7,595 nucleotides of DNA from Bacteroidales bacterium (GCA_016926235.1 JAFGOZ010000230.1:1-7595), one strand, 5' to 3'; numbered from the stretch's first letter, positions 1 to 6,014 are shown. Numbers and translations: made by a program. Notes: a model not told the origin generated them from the letters alone.

Positions 1-162
1 AGAGAAACTGATGCATATGCTGCAACCGGACATCTTGGACAATATATTTATATTAATCCCAGAACTAACACAATAATAGTCCGATTGGGCAAAAGTAATG
101 GCAAGTTTTACCACGAGAAATGGCTGGGATTATTCAAATATTTTAGCGATAACATCCAATAA
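1..162 (+). CDS. Serine hydrolase (class C beta-lactamase-like), C-terminal fragment
   Basis: An open frame runs in from the left edge and stops at TAA 160-162, giving the last 53 residues. The segment ATGHLGQYIYINPRTNTIIV followed by RLGK resembles the C-terminal part of the class C beta-lactamase/penicillin-binding fold, where a G-H-x-G-Q motif occupies the KTG-box position and is followed by a beta-strand pair and a final helix. Proteins of this family are usually periplasmic or lipid-anchored esterases or peptidases, so resistance should not be assumed. The nucleophile motif SxxK lies upstream of the window. It is followed by about 75 bp and then attC0, so it may be a cassette gene or the chromosomal gene at the edge of the array. 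Confidence 0.75.
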   Translation, partial: RETDAYAATGHLGQYIYINPRTNTIIVRLGKSNGKFYHEKWLGLFKYFSDNIQ

Positions 163-235
163 AAAAATCAAATTCAAGAATAGACTTTCTTATTAAACAT
201 TTGCTGTTCATATACCAAAATTAAAATACCACTAT

Positions 236-365
236 TGCTAACAAGCGGTATAGCCAATAAGGGTTTCAGTGGTATGCGAAAGGTTGTAGCCCGCTTCAAC
301 TTTTGTTGTACCTTGATAGGAAATCGCCCGCAATCCCTTACTGGCCATACCGCCGACCGTTAGGT
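236..365 (+). repeat. attC0, diverged attC site
   Basis: R'' is TGCTAAC at 236-242 and R' is GTTAGGT at 359-365, a full match to GTTRRRY. The arms GCGGTATAGCCAATAAGGG (244-262) and CCCTTACTGGCCATACCGC (335-353) form a 19-position stem with only two A·C mismatches on the top strand, which are G·T wobbles on the bottom strand. The sequence differs from the other sites throughout the middle, yet keeps the pairing. A TATTGCT heptamer separates ACCAC from AAC in the R'' region, as in attC2. The GTT-side box marks the start of cassette A. Confidence 0.82.
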
Positions 366-431
366 GATATTTAAAATCAAGTGTAATAAGTAATTTTAAG
401 ATAGTTATATTACCAATTAAAAAGAAACAAT

Positions 432-1301
432 ATGAAAAAGTTAATGCCATACATTATGCTAGCAACAACTGCGATTATCTTTTCGAATTGCACAAAAGAC
501 AGTAATGATGAAGGAGTAGGTCTTATTTGGGGTTATATTTGGGATGGTTTGGGAACTACATATTTGAAATCAGTCGATTTAAACTCTGGAGAAGAGACAA
601 ATGTGATTTCTTTGAATAAACTTGGTGGTGGATCTGAAAACTTGGTTTACAACGAATTGAAGAATGAGATGCTCTTTACTGCTAAAGATTCTCTCTATAG
701 CATTAATTTAGTGACACAGGAGATTTCGCAAATTTCTTTTATAGGAGATTCAGTATTCGGATTAAGGCTTGATAGTAAAAATGAGATAATTTATGGCTTG
801 ATAGCACGAAATTCCAAATATCAGTTTGTAGGAATCAACATTAGCGGAAATAATATTAATCGAACAATTACCCAAATAAATGTACCAGAAATTTCTGATA
901 TTGCAGGTACAGCATTGAATTCAAGGGAAGGAAAGTTTTATTTTTGTGCAAATGATACGTTGTATTTATTTAATCTGCTGGAAAATAGAATTGAGAAGTC
1001 AATTAAATCAGATATAAATAATATTGAGTATAATTCATTATCAGATGAGCTCATCGGAATAGGTAATATTAATGCTAAAAATTGCTTAATAAAATTGAAT
1101 TCAGAACTTACTGAAATTAAAACAATAGAATTTAGTGAAGAGATCTGGGCATATAGCATTTCATCTACAATCAACAAAAAAACTGGAGATTATATATTTA
1201 AGGGTAACGGATATATAATGCATATTGTTAATATTGAAACTGGTATGATAGAGAATATAAATGCCGAAATAGAATCAGGTTATGAGTTTCAAAGTAAATA
1301 A
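432..1301 (+). CDS. Putative lipoprotein with propeller-like repeats (cassette A)
   Basis: 289 residues. Residues 1-19 are a signal peptide (MKK, then a hydrophobic core) ending in the lipobox-like FSNC, with Cys20 as the lipidation site. TKDSNDE follows; acidic residues just after the cysteine are typical of surface-exported Bacteroidota lipoproteins. The rest is beta-rich with loosely repeated units of about 40 residues (for example YLKSVDLNSGEETNVI, LYSINLVTQEISQI, LYLFNLLENRIEKS and IMHIVNIETGMIENI), which look like blades of a beta-propeller of the YVTN/WD type; that fold is inferred. No enzymatic motif is seen. The ATG at 432 is preceded by an A-rich stretch and no Shine-Dalgarno site, as is usual in the phylum. 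It is the only gene of its cassette, no TAnnTTTG box was found, and the specific function is unknown. Confidence 0.8.
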   Translation: MKKLMPYIMLATTAIIFSNCTKDSNDEGVGLIWGYIWDGLGTTYLKSVDLNSGEETNVISLNKLGGGSENLVYNELKNEMLFTAKDSLYSINLVTQEISQISFIGDSVFGLRLDSKNEIIYGLIARNSKYQFVGINISGNNINRTITQINVPEISDIAGTALNSREGKFYFCANDTLYLFNLLENRIEKSIKSDINNIEYNSLSDELIGIGNINAKNCLIKLNSELTEIKTIEFSEEIWAYSISSTINKKTGDYIFKGNGYIMHIVNIETGMIENINAEIESGYEFQSK

Positions 1302-1310
1302 TTAAACATC

Positions 1311-1437
1311 ACCTAACAGCGTGTATAAGCCATTGCTGGCAGCGGGTTTTCGTAGGTTAGTTCTTTTGGTTACCTCTTGCTACCTAGACCACAAAGCGCA
1401 ATTGCAACGCAACGGCTCATACACGCGGACGTTGTGG
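1311..1437 (+). repeat. attC1, recombination site closing cassette A
   Basis: R'' ACCTAAC (1311-1317) is the exact complement of the GTTAGGT that opens cassette A at 359, and the match continues to 10 bases (GTTAGGTGAT / ATCACCTAAC). R' at 1431-1437 is GTTGTGG, an imperfect match to GTTRRRY. The stem arms are GCGTGTATAAGCCATTGC and, on the other side, GCAACGGCTCATACACGC: 18 positions with two A·C mismatches on the top strand. This site lacks the 20-bp hairpin insert and shows the empty target (GCAACGCAACGG). Confidence 0.92.
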
Positions 1438-1463
1438 TAAAATGAAATATAGTAATCTGACAA

Positions 1464-2105
1464 ATGATGAAAAAACTTTTTAGGATTTCCTTAATTACAT
1501 TATTAACTGGATTGGTATTCAAGTTTTTCCACATTCATTTTAATGGCCTTCTATTAACTTTAGGTGGTCTTTTACTTATAATTCACAGTATAATTCATTT
1601 GATAAAATATGCAAAATCCAATCTGATATTGTCTTTGAACTATTTGATATTTACTTTAATAACAGTTTATCTAATCACGCGAATTCAATACTGGTCTTTT
1701 GCACGAATAGTTTTTCCAGTAACAGTTTTACTTTCAATTATTTGGTTAATCATTTTTCTTAATAAAAGAGTCAAGTTTAAATTCTCACATCTCTTATTAA
1801 TCTTATACTTTGCATTCTTTCTGATCATTTCATATACGCCTTCCTATAGGATATTATATTTTGTAAGTCTTAATAAAGTATTACATAGCAATCACCGCAA
1901 AACCGATTATTATTCATGGGATAAGTATAGTTGGTTTTTATATCTAAGAAACAAACAGACTGAGGCTATTGAAGCTAATGAATATGCTAAAAAAGCTCTG
2001 GAAGAAAGTTTAAAGAACAAAGATCCTGAGGCAATCCGATATAAGGATAGAATTGAATTACATGAAAAACTAATAAAGGAGAAAACTTGGGTAGATTTCA
2101 AATAA
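1464..2105 (+). CDS. Membrane protein with soluble C-terminal helical tail (cassette B)
   Basis: 213 residues. About five hydrophobic segments are visible near residues 6-22, 27-47, 53-72, 82-99 and 108-126, so it should sit in the inner membrane. Residues 140-213 are charged and helical (KQTEAIEANEYAKKALEESL), resembling a tetratricopeptide-type hairpin. The N-terminal pattern G-x-x-F-K-x-x-H-x-x-x-x-G-L-L-L-T-L-G recalls GldL-like small membrane proteins of Bacteroidota, but this is a pattern impression only and no function is claimed. ATG 1464 and ATG 1467 are both possible starts; the second gives the more usual MKK beginning. It is the only gene of its cassette, the stop codon lies right at the attC boundary, and no promoter match was found between attC1 and the gene. 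Confidence 0.72.
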   Translation: MMKKLFRISLITLLTGLVFKFFHIHFNGLLLTLGGLLLIIHSIIHLIKYAKSNLILSLNYLIFTLITVYLITRIQYWSFARIVFPVTVLLSIIWLIIFLNKRVKFKFSHLLLILYFAFFLIISYTPSYRILYFVSLNKVLHSNHRKTDYYSWDKYSWFLYLRNKQTEAIEANEYAKKALEESLKNKDPEAIRYKDRIELHEKLIKEKTWVDFK

Positions 2106-2112
2106 CCACTGT

Positions 2113-2238
2113 TGCCAACAGCGTGTATAAGCCATTGCTGGCTGCGGGTCTGCGGATGTTGTTCTTTTGGTTGCCTTGTGATAACTCGACAACAAAGCGC
2201 CCTGATCACGCAACGGCTCATACACGCGGACGTTGGAG
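2113..2238 (+). repeat. attC2, recombination site closing cassette B
   Basis: R'' reads TGCCAAC (2113-2119) and R' reads GTTGGAG (2232-2238). The standard 18-position arms are present. Cassette B opens with GTTGTGGTAA, so the expected end is about TTACCACAAC. The actual end (2103-2119) has TAACCAC, then TGTTGCC, then AAC, so the cognate complement is interrupted by a heptamer. attC0 has the same arrangement with TATTGCT. Confidence 0.9.
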
Positions 2239-2266
2239 TGAATTTTAAAAAAAACCAAGACATCCC

Positions 2267-2297
2267 TTTGAATTATCAGAAGGAATAGTTATCTTTG
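2267..2297 (+). promoter_or_regulatory. Bacteroidota-type promoter of higBA
   Basis: TTTG at 2267-2270, a 19-base spacer, and TATCTTTG at 2290-2297 match the -33/-7 consensus TTTG-N19-TAnnTTTG used by the primary sigma factor of Bacteroidota. Transcription should begin near 2304, just upstream of the toxin start at 2322. It lies inside cassette C, downstream of attC2. Confidence 0.85.
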
Positions 2298-2322
2298 ACG
2301 TTAGTAATGTAAAACGTTAGTA
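2298..2322. promoter_or_regulatory. Candidate operator for the higBA operon
   Basis: ACGTTAGTA occurs twice, at 2298-2306 and 2314-2322, as direct repeats 16 bases apart; ACGTT and AACGT within them also form an inverted pair. They straddle the predicted transcription start. HigA proteins bind repeats in their own promoter, so this is a plausible autoregulatory site; binding is inferred. Confidence 0.4.
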
Positions 2323-2606
2323 TGATTTTATCATTCGGTTCTAAGGATACTGAAAAGATTTGGAATGGAGAAAGGGTTAAAAGGATCCCTATAGAGATAC
2401 AGCAAATTGGAAGGAGAAAATTAAGAATGTTAAATAATTCACAAAATATCTGTGATTTAATGATTCCCCCATCAAACAGACTCGAGAAATTATCCGGAAA
2501 TTTCAAGGGATTTCATAGTATCAGGATTAATGACCAATGGAGGATCATCTTCAAATGGGAATCTAACCATGCGAGTGAGGTAGAGATAATTGATTATCAT
2601 AAATGA
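2322..2606 (+). CDS. higB: HigB-type mRNA interferase toxin (cassette C)
   Basis: 94 residues, the usual HigB length. The C-terminal half carries the family signature: RLEKLSGNFKGFHSIRIND, then QWRIIF-W, and a final IIDYHK. HigB is a RelE-fold toxin that cuts mRNA on the ribosome; basic residues on the core strands (the R of SIRIND and of QWRI) and the C-terminal DYHK are the conserved features visible here. The toxin gene comes first and overlaps the antitoxin by ATGA, the higBA order that is the reverse of most type II systems. The start at 2322 follows a good promoter and leaves a short leader. Cytoplasmic. It is expected to be neutralised by the product of the next gene. Confidence 0.9.
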   Translation: MILSFGSKDTEKIWNGERVKRIPIEIQQIGRRKLRMLNNSQNICDLMIPPSNRLEKLSGNFKGFHSIRINDQWRIIFKWESNHASEVEIIDYHK

Positions 2607-2908
2607 AAATGGTAATGGAAAAACTGGCAAACATACATCCTGGAGAAATTCTACTTGAGGAGTTTCTTATCCCAATGGAAATTACGGCATACAGGCTTTC
2701 AAAGGATATTGAGATTCCTCAAACACGAATTTCACAAATTCTGAAAGGCAAAAGGCGAATAACTGCTGACACAGCTTTAAGATTGAGTTCATATTTTGGC
2801 AATTCTGCAAAGTTCTGGCTTGGGCTACAGGACGACTATGACATTGAGGAAGAGAAACGCTTGAATGAGTCTACTTTAAGGAAGATTCAATTGCTAAGGT
2901 CAGCTTAG
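2603..2908 (+). CDS. higA: HigA-type XRE antitoxin (cassette C)
   Basis: 101 residues. The N-terminal IHPGEILLEEFLIPMEI is the hallmark of HigA antitoxins and is followed by a helix-turn-helix (about residues 29-65: AYRLSKDIEIPQTRISQIL, then KGKRRI and TADTALRLSSYF) and the FWLGLQDDYDIE tail that closes the domain. It should bind HigB and repress the operon promoter at 2267-2297. The ATG at 2603 overlaps the higB stop by four bases; ATG codons at 2609 and 2615 are alternatives that would shorten the protein by two or four residues. It ends 11 bases before the R'' box of attC3, so the pair fills the cassette. Confidence 0.92.
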   Translation: MKMVMEKLANIHPGEILLEEFLIPMEITAYRLSKDIEIPQTRISQILKGKRRITADTALRLSSYFGNSAKFWLGLQDDYDIEEEKRLNESTLRKIQLLRSA

Positions 2909-2919
2909 AATAAAACTCA

Positions 2920-3066
2920 CTCCAACAGCGTGTATAAGCCATTGCTGGCAGCGAGTTTGCATAGGATATCTCATTTGGTTGCCTATGTGTACCTAGATAA
3001 GTAAGCGCTCTGACAACCTGCCTGGCGGCAGACAGGCGCAACGGCTCATACACGCGGACGTTGGGT
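2920..3066 (+). repeat. attC3, recombination site closing cassette C (with hairpin insert)
   Basis: R'' CTCCAAC (2920-2926) complements the GTTGGAG opening cassette C, and complementarity extends to 15 of 16 positions. R' GTTGGGT (3060-3066) fits GTTRRRY exactly. The standard 18-position arms are present. At 147 bp it is about 20 bp longer than attC1, attC2 and attC4 because of a palindromic insert at 3017-3036. Confidence 0.93.
3017..3036. repeat. 20-bp palindromic insert nested in attC3
   Basis: CCTGCCTGGCGGCAGACAGG sits between GCAA-like sequence (ACAA here) and CGCAACGG. The arms CCTGCCTG and CAGACAGG pair with one mismatch around a GCGG loop; CTGCC/GGCAG is an alternative pairing. It is absent from attC1, attC2, attC4, attC5 and attC8 and identical in attC6 and attC7. 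Confidence 0.85.
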
Positions 3067-3133
3067 GCAACCTTAAGAGACACAATACGGTGATAAAAAC
3101 AACATAGAAATAAATCAACTAACAAAGACACTT

Positions 3134-3838
3134 ATGAGAAAAGTAACTTCTAACATAGGATTAATTTATCAACTTGGCGGATTGTCCTGTTTGATTTTAA
3201 TTGCATATTCCCTGATTACGATGCTAATAATGATAGGAATTGGAACTCCACCTGAGACTATTGAAGAGTGTTTTTCCATGTTACAAGAAAATAGAATAAA
3301 CGGACTATTGCGACTTGATATTTTGACTGTTGTTGTAATGCCCCTTTATTATTTGCTATTCTACAGTATTTATTTGGCCCTTAAGAATAGAGATAAAGAA
3401 CTTATTTCAATTTCGACCATTTTGGTATTTGCTGGATTAACATTATTTCTTGCAACACCATCAGTATTTTCTTATCTCTATTTAAGCGATGAATATGCAA
3501 AGGCTACAATAGAATCTGAAAAAAGCCAATTAATTGCAGCTGGACAAGCTATACTTGCTTCTGATATGTGGCATGGAACTGGAGCAAAAATCGGTGGAAT
3601 TCTGATTCAATTGGGAGCTTTGACAATTTCATTGATAATGCTCAAAAGCAATGTTTTTAATAAACTAACTGCCTATACTGGTATAGTAACACACGGACTT
3701 GATTTAGCCCATATTATATTTGGATTTTTTCTTCCTAAATTGGGGATTATATTAATGGCAATTGCCGGGCCATTATATTTATTATGGTTTCCATTGATTG
3801 GGATACGATTATTTAGATTAAAAGACAAAAATGAATAA
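3134..3838 (+). CDS. Multi-pass membrane protein, possibly DUF4386-like (cassette D)
   Basis: 234 residues with about six hydrophobic segments, near residues 14-36, 62-83, 91-117, 151-170, 180-198 and 202-226, so it is an integral inner-membrane protein. The length, six-helix layout and the section ALKNRDKELISIST followed by a helix and a soluble loop ending DMWHGTGAKIGGI resemble the DUF4386 family of uncharacterised bacterial membrane proteins; this assignment is from memory of the family's look and is tentative. No catalytic motif is evident. The ATG at 3134 follows an A-rich leader without a Shine-Dalgarno site. It is the only gene of its cassette, and no TAnnTTTG promoter is seen between attC3 and the start. 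Confidence 0.72.
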   Translation: MRKVTSNIGLIYQLGGLSCLILIAYSLITMLIMIGIGTPPETIEECFSMLQENRINGLLRLDILTVVVMPLYYLLFYSIYLALKNRDKELISISTILVFAGLTLFLATPSVFSYLYLSDEYAKATIESEKSQLIAAGQAILASDMWHGTGAKIGGILIQLGALTISLIMLKSNVFNKLTAYTGIVTHGLDLAHIIFGFFLPKLGIILMAIAGPLYLLWFPLIGIRLFRLKDKNE

Positions 3839-3845
3839 AGGCAGC

Positions 3846-3972
3846 ACCCAACAGCGTGTATAAGCCATTGCTAGTAGCTGGTTGCGGTGGTTATCAGTCT
3901 TGGTTAGGCCGTGGTAACTAGACAACAAAGCGCTCTGAATCACGCAACGGCTTATACACGCGGACGTTAGCG
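3846..3972 (+). repeat. attC4, recombination site closing cassette D
   Basis: R'' ACCCAAC (3846-3852) complements the GTTGGGT that opens cassette D; with the flanking bases, nine positions match (GTTGGGTGC). R' is GTTAGCG (3966-3972). The right arm reads GCAACGGCTTATACACGC, so one of the two usual A·C mismatches is a normal A-T pair here. The site is 127 bp, without the hairpin insert. Confidence 0.91.
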
Positions 3973-4022
3973 AAAATTACAAAACAACCGAACCTCGATA
4001 AATAGAGGGTATAAATATTTTG

Positions 4023-4030
4023 TATCTTTG
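4023..4030 (+). promoter_or_regulatory. -7 element for the cassette E toxin-antitoxin genes
   Basis: TATCTTTG matches TAnnTTTG exactly and lies 17 bases before the antitoxin ATG. No good TTTG was found at the -33 position, so only the -7 half is supported. Confidence 0.65.
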
Positions 4031-4047
4031 TACAAAGAACTTTGATT

Positions 4048-4284
4048 ATGACAACAGTAGAGTTAAAAAATATCTTGATACATCGTATTGCAGGGATAAA
4101 TGATAAGTCATTTTTAGCAGCGATTAAGACGATTATTGAAACCAAGTCTAAATCAACAGTTTATAAAACTACTCCTGAGCAACGTAAGGAAATTGAGGAA
4201 AGTATGGCTCAGCTAGCAAACGGCGAATACTTTACTAATGAACAGGTTGAAAATGAAATAGATAAATGGTTAAGCGAAAAATAA
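4048..4284 (+). CDS. Antitoxin of a RelE/ParE-type pair (cassette E)
   Basis: 78 residues from ATG 4048; a TTG six bases upstream is in frame but less likely. The gene is small, acidic and placed directly before a RelE/ParE toxin, overlapping it by 19 bases. The C-terminal half (EQRKEIEESMAQLANGEYFT, then NEQVENEIDKWLSEK) is the charged helix pattern of toxin-wrapping antitoxins with a terminal IDKW, and it resembles the end of the cassette H antitoxin (SEEGKVVSNEDVKQMIDKW). The N-terminal part (VELKNILIHRIAGINDKSFL) is helical and may dimerise or bind DNA, but no standard DNA-binding motif is obvious. It probably neutralises the downstream toxin and autoregulates the promoter at 4023-4030; both are inferred from family behaviour. 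Confidence 0.83.
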   Translation: MTTVELKNILIHRIAGINDKSFLAAIKTIIETKSKSTVYKTTPEQRKEIEESMAQLANGEYFTNEQVENEIDKWLSEK

Positions 4285-4571
4285 TCTGGTCTCCAAGAGC
4301 TAAAAGTGCTTTATTAGGCATATTGGATTATTACATAAAACGGAATGGATCAAAAACATATAGTAATAAGTTGAATGCTTCACTTCGTTCTTCAATCAGA
4401 CTTTTAGAGAACCATCCCGAGCTCGGTATCAAAGCTGATATTAAGAATGTTAGAGTCTTAATTCATGGAGATTACGCAATTTTTTATAAAATAAGTGAAG
4501 TAACAATTGAGCTTATCACCATTTGGGATTCCAGGCAAGATCCAAAGAATTTAGATATTAAAATTAAGTAA
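4266..4571 (+). CDS. RelE/ParE superfamily toxin (cassette E)
   Basis: 101 residues. The order of elements fits the RelE/ParE fold: IIWSPRAKSALLGILDYYIKR forms the first strand and helix, a second helix follows (YSNKLNASLRSSIRLLENHP), then PELGIKADIKNVRVLIHGDY and AIFYKISEVTIELITIWDSRQ as the beta-sheet, ending near WDSRQDPKNL (87-96), a motif frequent in Bacteroidota members. Whether the target is ribosome-bound mRNA (RelE type) or gyrase (ParE type) cannot be told from sequence alone. Translation is coupled to the antitoxin through the overlap at 4266-4284. It stops five bases before the R'' box of attC5. Confidence 0.88.
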   Translation: MVKRKIIWSPRAKSALLGILDYYIKRNGSKTYSNKLNASLRSSIRLLENHPELGIKADIKNVRVLIHGDYAIFYKISEVTIELITIWDSRQDPKNLDIKIK

Positions 4572-4575
4572 CTTT

Positions 4576-4703
4576 CGCTAACAGCCGGTATAAGCTATTG
4601 CTTGCAGTGGGTTTGCTACGGTTTAATCTCTTGGTTAAGCTTTGCTAACCAGACCAGTTAGCGCCCTGAAACACGCAACAGCTCATACCGGCGGGCGTTA
4701 GCG
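4576..4703 (+). repeat. attC5, variant attC site closing cassette E
   Basis: R'' CGCTAAC (4576-4582) complements the GTTAGCG opening cassette E, and 14 of 15 flanking positions match. R' is GTTAGCG (4697-4703). The arms are GCCGGTATAAGCTATTGC and GCAACAGCTCATACCGGC. Compared with the common arms, three positions changed and all three changed on both sides so that pairing is kept. The site is 128 bp, without the hairpin insert. Confidence 0.92.
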
Positions 4704-4743
4704 ATAAGCCTAAAATACTCACTCACAAATTTAAGAGATTTGC

Positions 4744-4751
4744 TAACTTTG
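4744..4751 (+). promoter_or_regulatory. -7 element for the MNT/HEPN genes
   Basis: TAACTTTG matches TAnnTTTG and ends only five bases before the ATG at 4757, so transcription would begin at or within a few bases of the start codon, giving a leaderless or nearly leaderless message. The -33 region is weak. Confidence 0.65.
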
Positions 4752-4756
4752 TATTA

Positions 4757-5065
4757 ATGAATCGAAATGAAATAACATATCGAGTAAAGGAGACAGTAAA
4801 ATCCTTAGATCCCAAGGCTAAGGTAGTTTTATTTGGTTCAAAGGCCAGAGGAGATTCACGGACTTCCTCTGACTGGGATTTTCTTATTTTAACTTCAACC
4901 AATCCTAGTGAGCAGTATAAGAAGATAATAAGAGATAAATTAATAGACACTGAATTAGAAGCTGAAGAAGTAATAAGCACCATCTTTTTCTCACAGAAAC
5001 AGTGGAATGATTACAGAATTACTCCTTTCTTTAAGAACATAGTTAAAGACGGTATTGAATTATGA
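4757..5065 (+). CDS. Minimal nucleotidyltransferase (MntA-like antitoxin, cassette F)
   Basis: 102 residues. The nucleotidyltransferase motif G27-S28-KARGDSRTS-S38-D39-W-D41 is intact (GSxxxG...SDxD), with D39 and D41 as the metal-binding carboxylates, followed by the hydrophobic strand FLIL. Characterised MNT proteins act as antitoxins by adding AMP to a tyrosine of the partner HEPN RNase. The size (about 100 residues, one domain) fits this class rather than larger aminoglycoside or CCA-adding enzymes. It overlaps the HEPN gene by ATGA, so the two are made together. The promoter element at 4744-4751 lies directly upstream. Confidence 0.9.
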   Translation: MNRNEITYRVKETVKSLDPKAKVVLFGSKARGDSRTSSDWDFLILTSTNPSEQYKKIIRDKLIDTELEAEEVISTIFFSQKQWNDYRITPFFKNIVKDGIEL

Positions 5066-5454
5066 GCTATCAAAAAGAAGACTTGATTAAATACCGACTT
5101 GAAAAATCTGCTGTCACATTTAATGAAGCAAAATCACTTGCTGAAAGTGGATTCTGGGGAGGCTGTGCAAACAGACTATATTACTCTTGTTTTTATTGTG
5201 TTATTGCGTTATTGGCAAAGGATGATATTTCCGCTTCTACACACAATGGCGTAAGGACTGAATTCTTTAGACACTATATAAAAACGGAAGTATTGGACAG
5301 AAAATATAGTAGTCTTTACACGGAATTAATGAGTAAACGTCAAGAGAGTGACTATGATGATTTCCTTGAATTCAAGCAGGAAGATATTATTCCTTTAATT
5401 GCAGAGGTCGATAAATTCCTTCAAACGATTCGAGAACTTGTAGAAAAGAAATAA
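5062..5454 (+). CDS. HEPN-domain protein, UPF0332-like (probable toxin partner, cassette F)
   Basis: 130 residues, all helical. The section GGCANRLYYSCFYCVIALL (about 33-51) and the later S60-H61-NGVRTEFF match the HEPN/UPF0332 pattern (A-x-R-x-Y-Y-x-x-F-Y and a conserved H). The putative active-site stretch is R93-QESD-Y98-DDF. In classical HEPN RNases this is Rx4-6H; here the histidine position is occupied by the D-Y typical of the UPF0332 branch, so RNase activity is less certain. Tyr98 is a candidate for AMP addition by the neighbouring transferase, by analogy with HepT. Together with the MNT gene it forms a type VII-like toxin-antitoxin module. Confidence 0.85.
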   Translation: MSYQKEDLIKYRLEKSAVTFNEAKSLAESGFWGGCANRLYYSCFYCVIALLAKDDISASTHNGVRTEFFRHYIKTEVLDRKYSSLYTELMSKRQESDYDDFLEFKQEDIIPLIAEVDKFLQTIRELVEKK

Positions 5455-5461
5455 GGCCAAT

Positions 5462-5607
5462 CGCTAACAGCGTGTATAAGCCATTGCTGGCAAAGGGTTT
5501 GCGTAGGGCTCTCTTTTAGTAACTCCGTGCTACCTAGACCACAAAGCGCACTGGCAACCTGCCTGGCGGCAGACAGGCGCAACGGCTCATACACGCGGGC
5601 GTTAGCG
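5462..5607 (+). repeat. attC6, recombination site closing cassette F (with hairpin insert)
   Basis: R'' CGCTAAC (5462-5468) complements the GTTAGCG opening cassette F; nine positions match without a gap (GTTAGCGAT) and the pairing resumes at GCCT after two mismatches. R' is GTTAGCG (5601-5607). The standard 18-position arms are present. The site is 146 bp because of the palindrome at 5558-5577. Confidence 0.92.
5558..5577. repeat. 20-bp palindromic insert nested in attC6
   Basis: CCTGCCTGGCGGCAGACAGG lies between GCAA and CGCAACGG, identical in sequence and position to the copies in attC3 and attC7. The site without it would read GCAACGCAACGG, as attC1 does. Confidence 0.87.
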
Positions 5608-5651
5608 GGCATTGTAAAGTAGACTCCTACATAAATCAACAGACAGAAAAA

Positions 5652-6014
5652 ATGATAATTATAACTCACAACATAAACGAAACAAAAATTGCCGAAGTGA
5701 TTTCGGAAGTGGGAATAATAAATAAGCTTGAAGACGGTTTAGACTTATTAGGAAACCTCTACTATCAAGGTTTTGATAAAATTGTAATTCACGAGAAAAA
5801 CATCACTCCCGATTTTTTTGACCTAAAAAGCGGTATTGCTGGTGAAATACTTCAAAAATTTTCCACTTATCGAGTTCGTTTGGCTATTGTTGGAAACTTC
5901 GCCAAATATACAAGCAAAAGCCTAAATGATTTTATTTTTGAAAGTAACAAAGGTCGACATATTAACTTTGTATCAACTTGTTCAGAAGCAATAAAAATTC
6001 TTTCTAACAAATGA
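5652..6014 (+). CDS. DUF4180 family protein (cassette G)
   Basis: 120 residues, the normal size of DUF4180 proteins. The conserved centre is easy to see: FFDLKSGIAGEILQKFSTYR, then VRLAIVGNFAKYTSKSLNDF and IFESNKGRHINFVST, followed by EAIKIL. No signal peptide or membrane segment is present, so it should be cytoplasmic. The biochemical role of the family is not known to me; the compact alpha/beta arrangement and the G-N-F-A-K-Y-T-S-K-S-L section suggest a STAS-like or regulatory domain, which is speculative. The ATG at 5652 follows an A-rich leader. It overlaps the next gene by ATGA, so the two form one transcriptional and translational unit, but I see no promoter match in the cassette. Confidence 0.85.
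   Translation: MIIITHNINETKIAEVISEVGIINKLEDGLDLLGNLYYQGFDKIVIHEKNITPDFFDLKSGIAGEILQKFSTYRVRLAIVGNFAKYTSKSLNDFIFESNKGRHINFVSTCSEAIKILSNK

Noticed and set aside
1..162. Antibiotic-resistance beta-lactamase
   Set aside because: Only the C-terminal 53 residues are visible, and most members of this fold in Bacteroidota are not resistance enzymes.
938..1177. Minus-strand frames inside genes at 938-1177, 2276-2506 and 4723-4983
   Set aside because: They lie wholly or mostly opposite well-supported + strand genes or their promoters and match no family I recognise.
1910..2263. Minus-strand open frames at 1910-2263, 2070-2258, 2871-3131, 3918-4145, 5421-5669, 6439-6810 and 238-450
   Set aside because: They cross attC sites, or attC plus the tail of a + strand gene, and share attC-derived peptides. 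The hairpin nature of the sites and the strong + strand families explain them.
4042..4047. TTG start for the cassette E antitoxin (4042) and for the cassette H antitoxin (6778)
   Set aside because: An ATG follows in each case (4048 and 6844) at a proper distance from the -7 element. The TTG at 6778 lies before the likely promoter.
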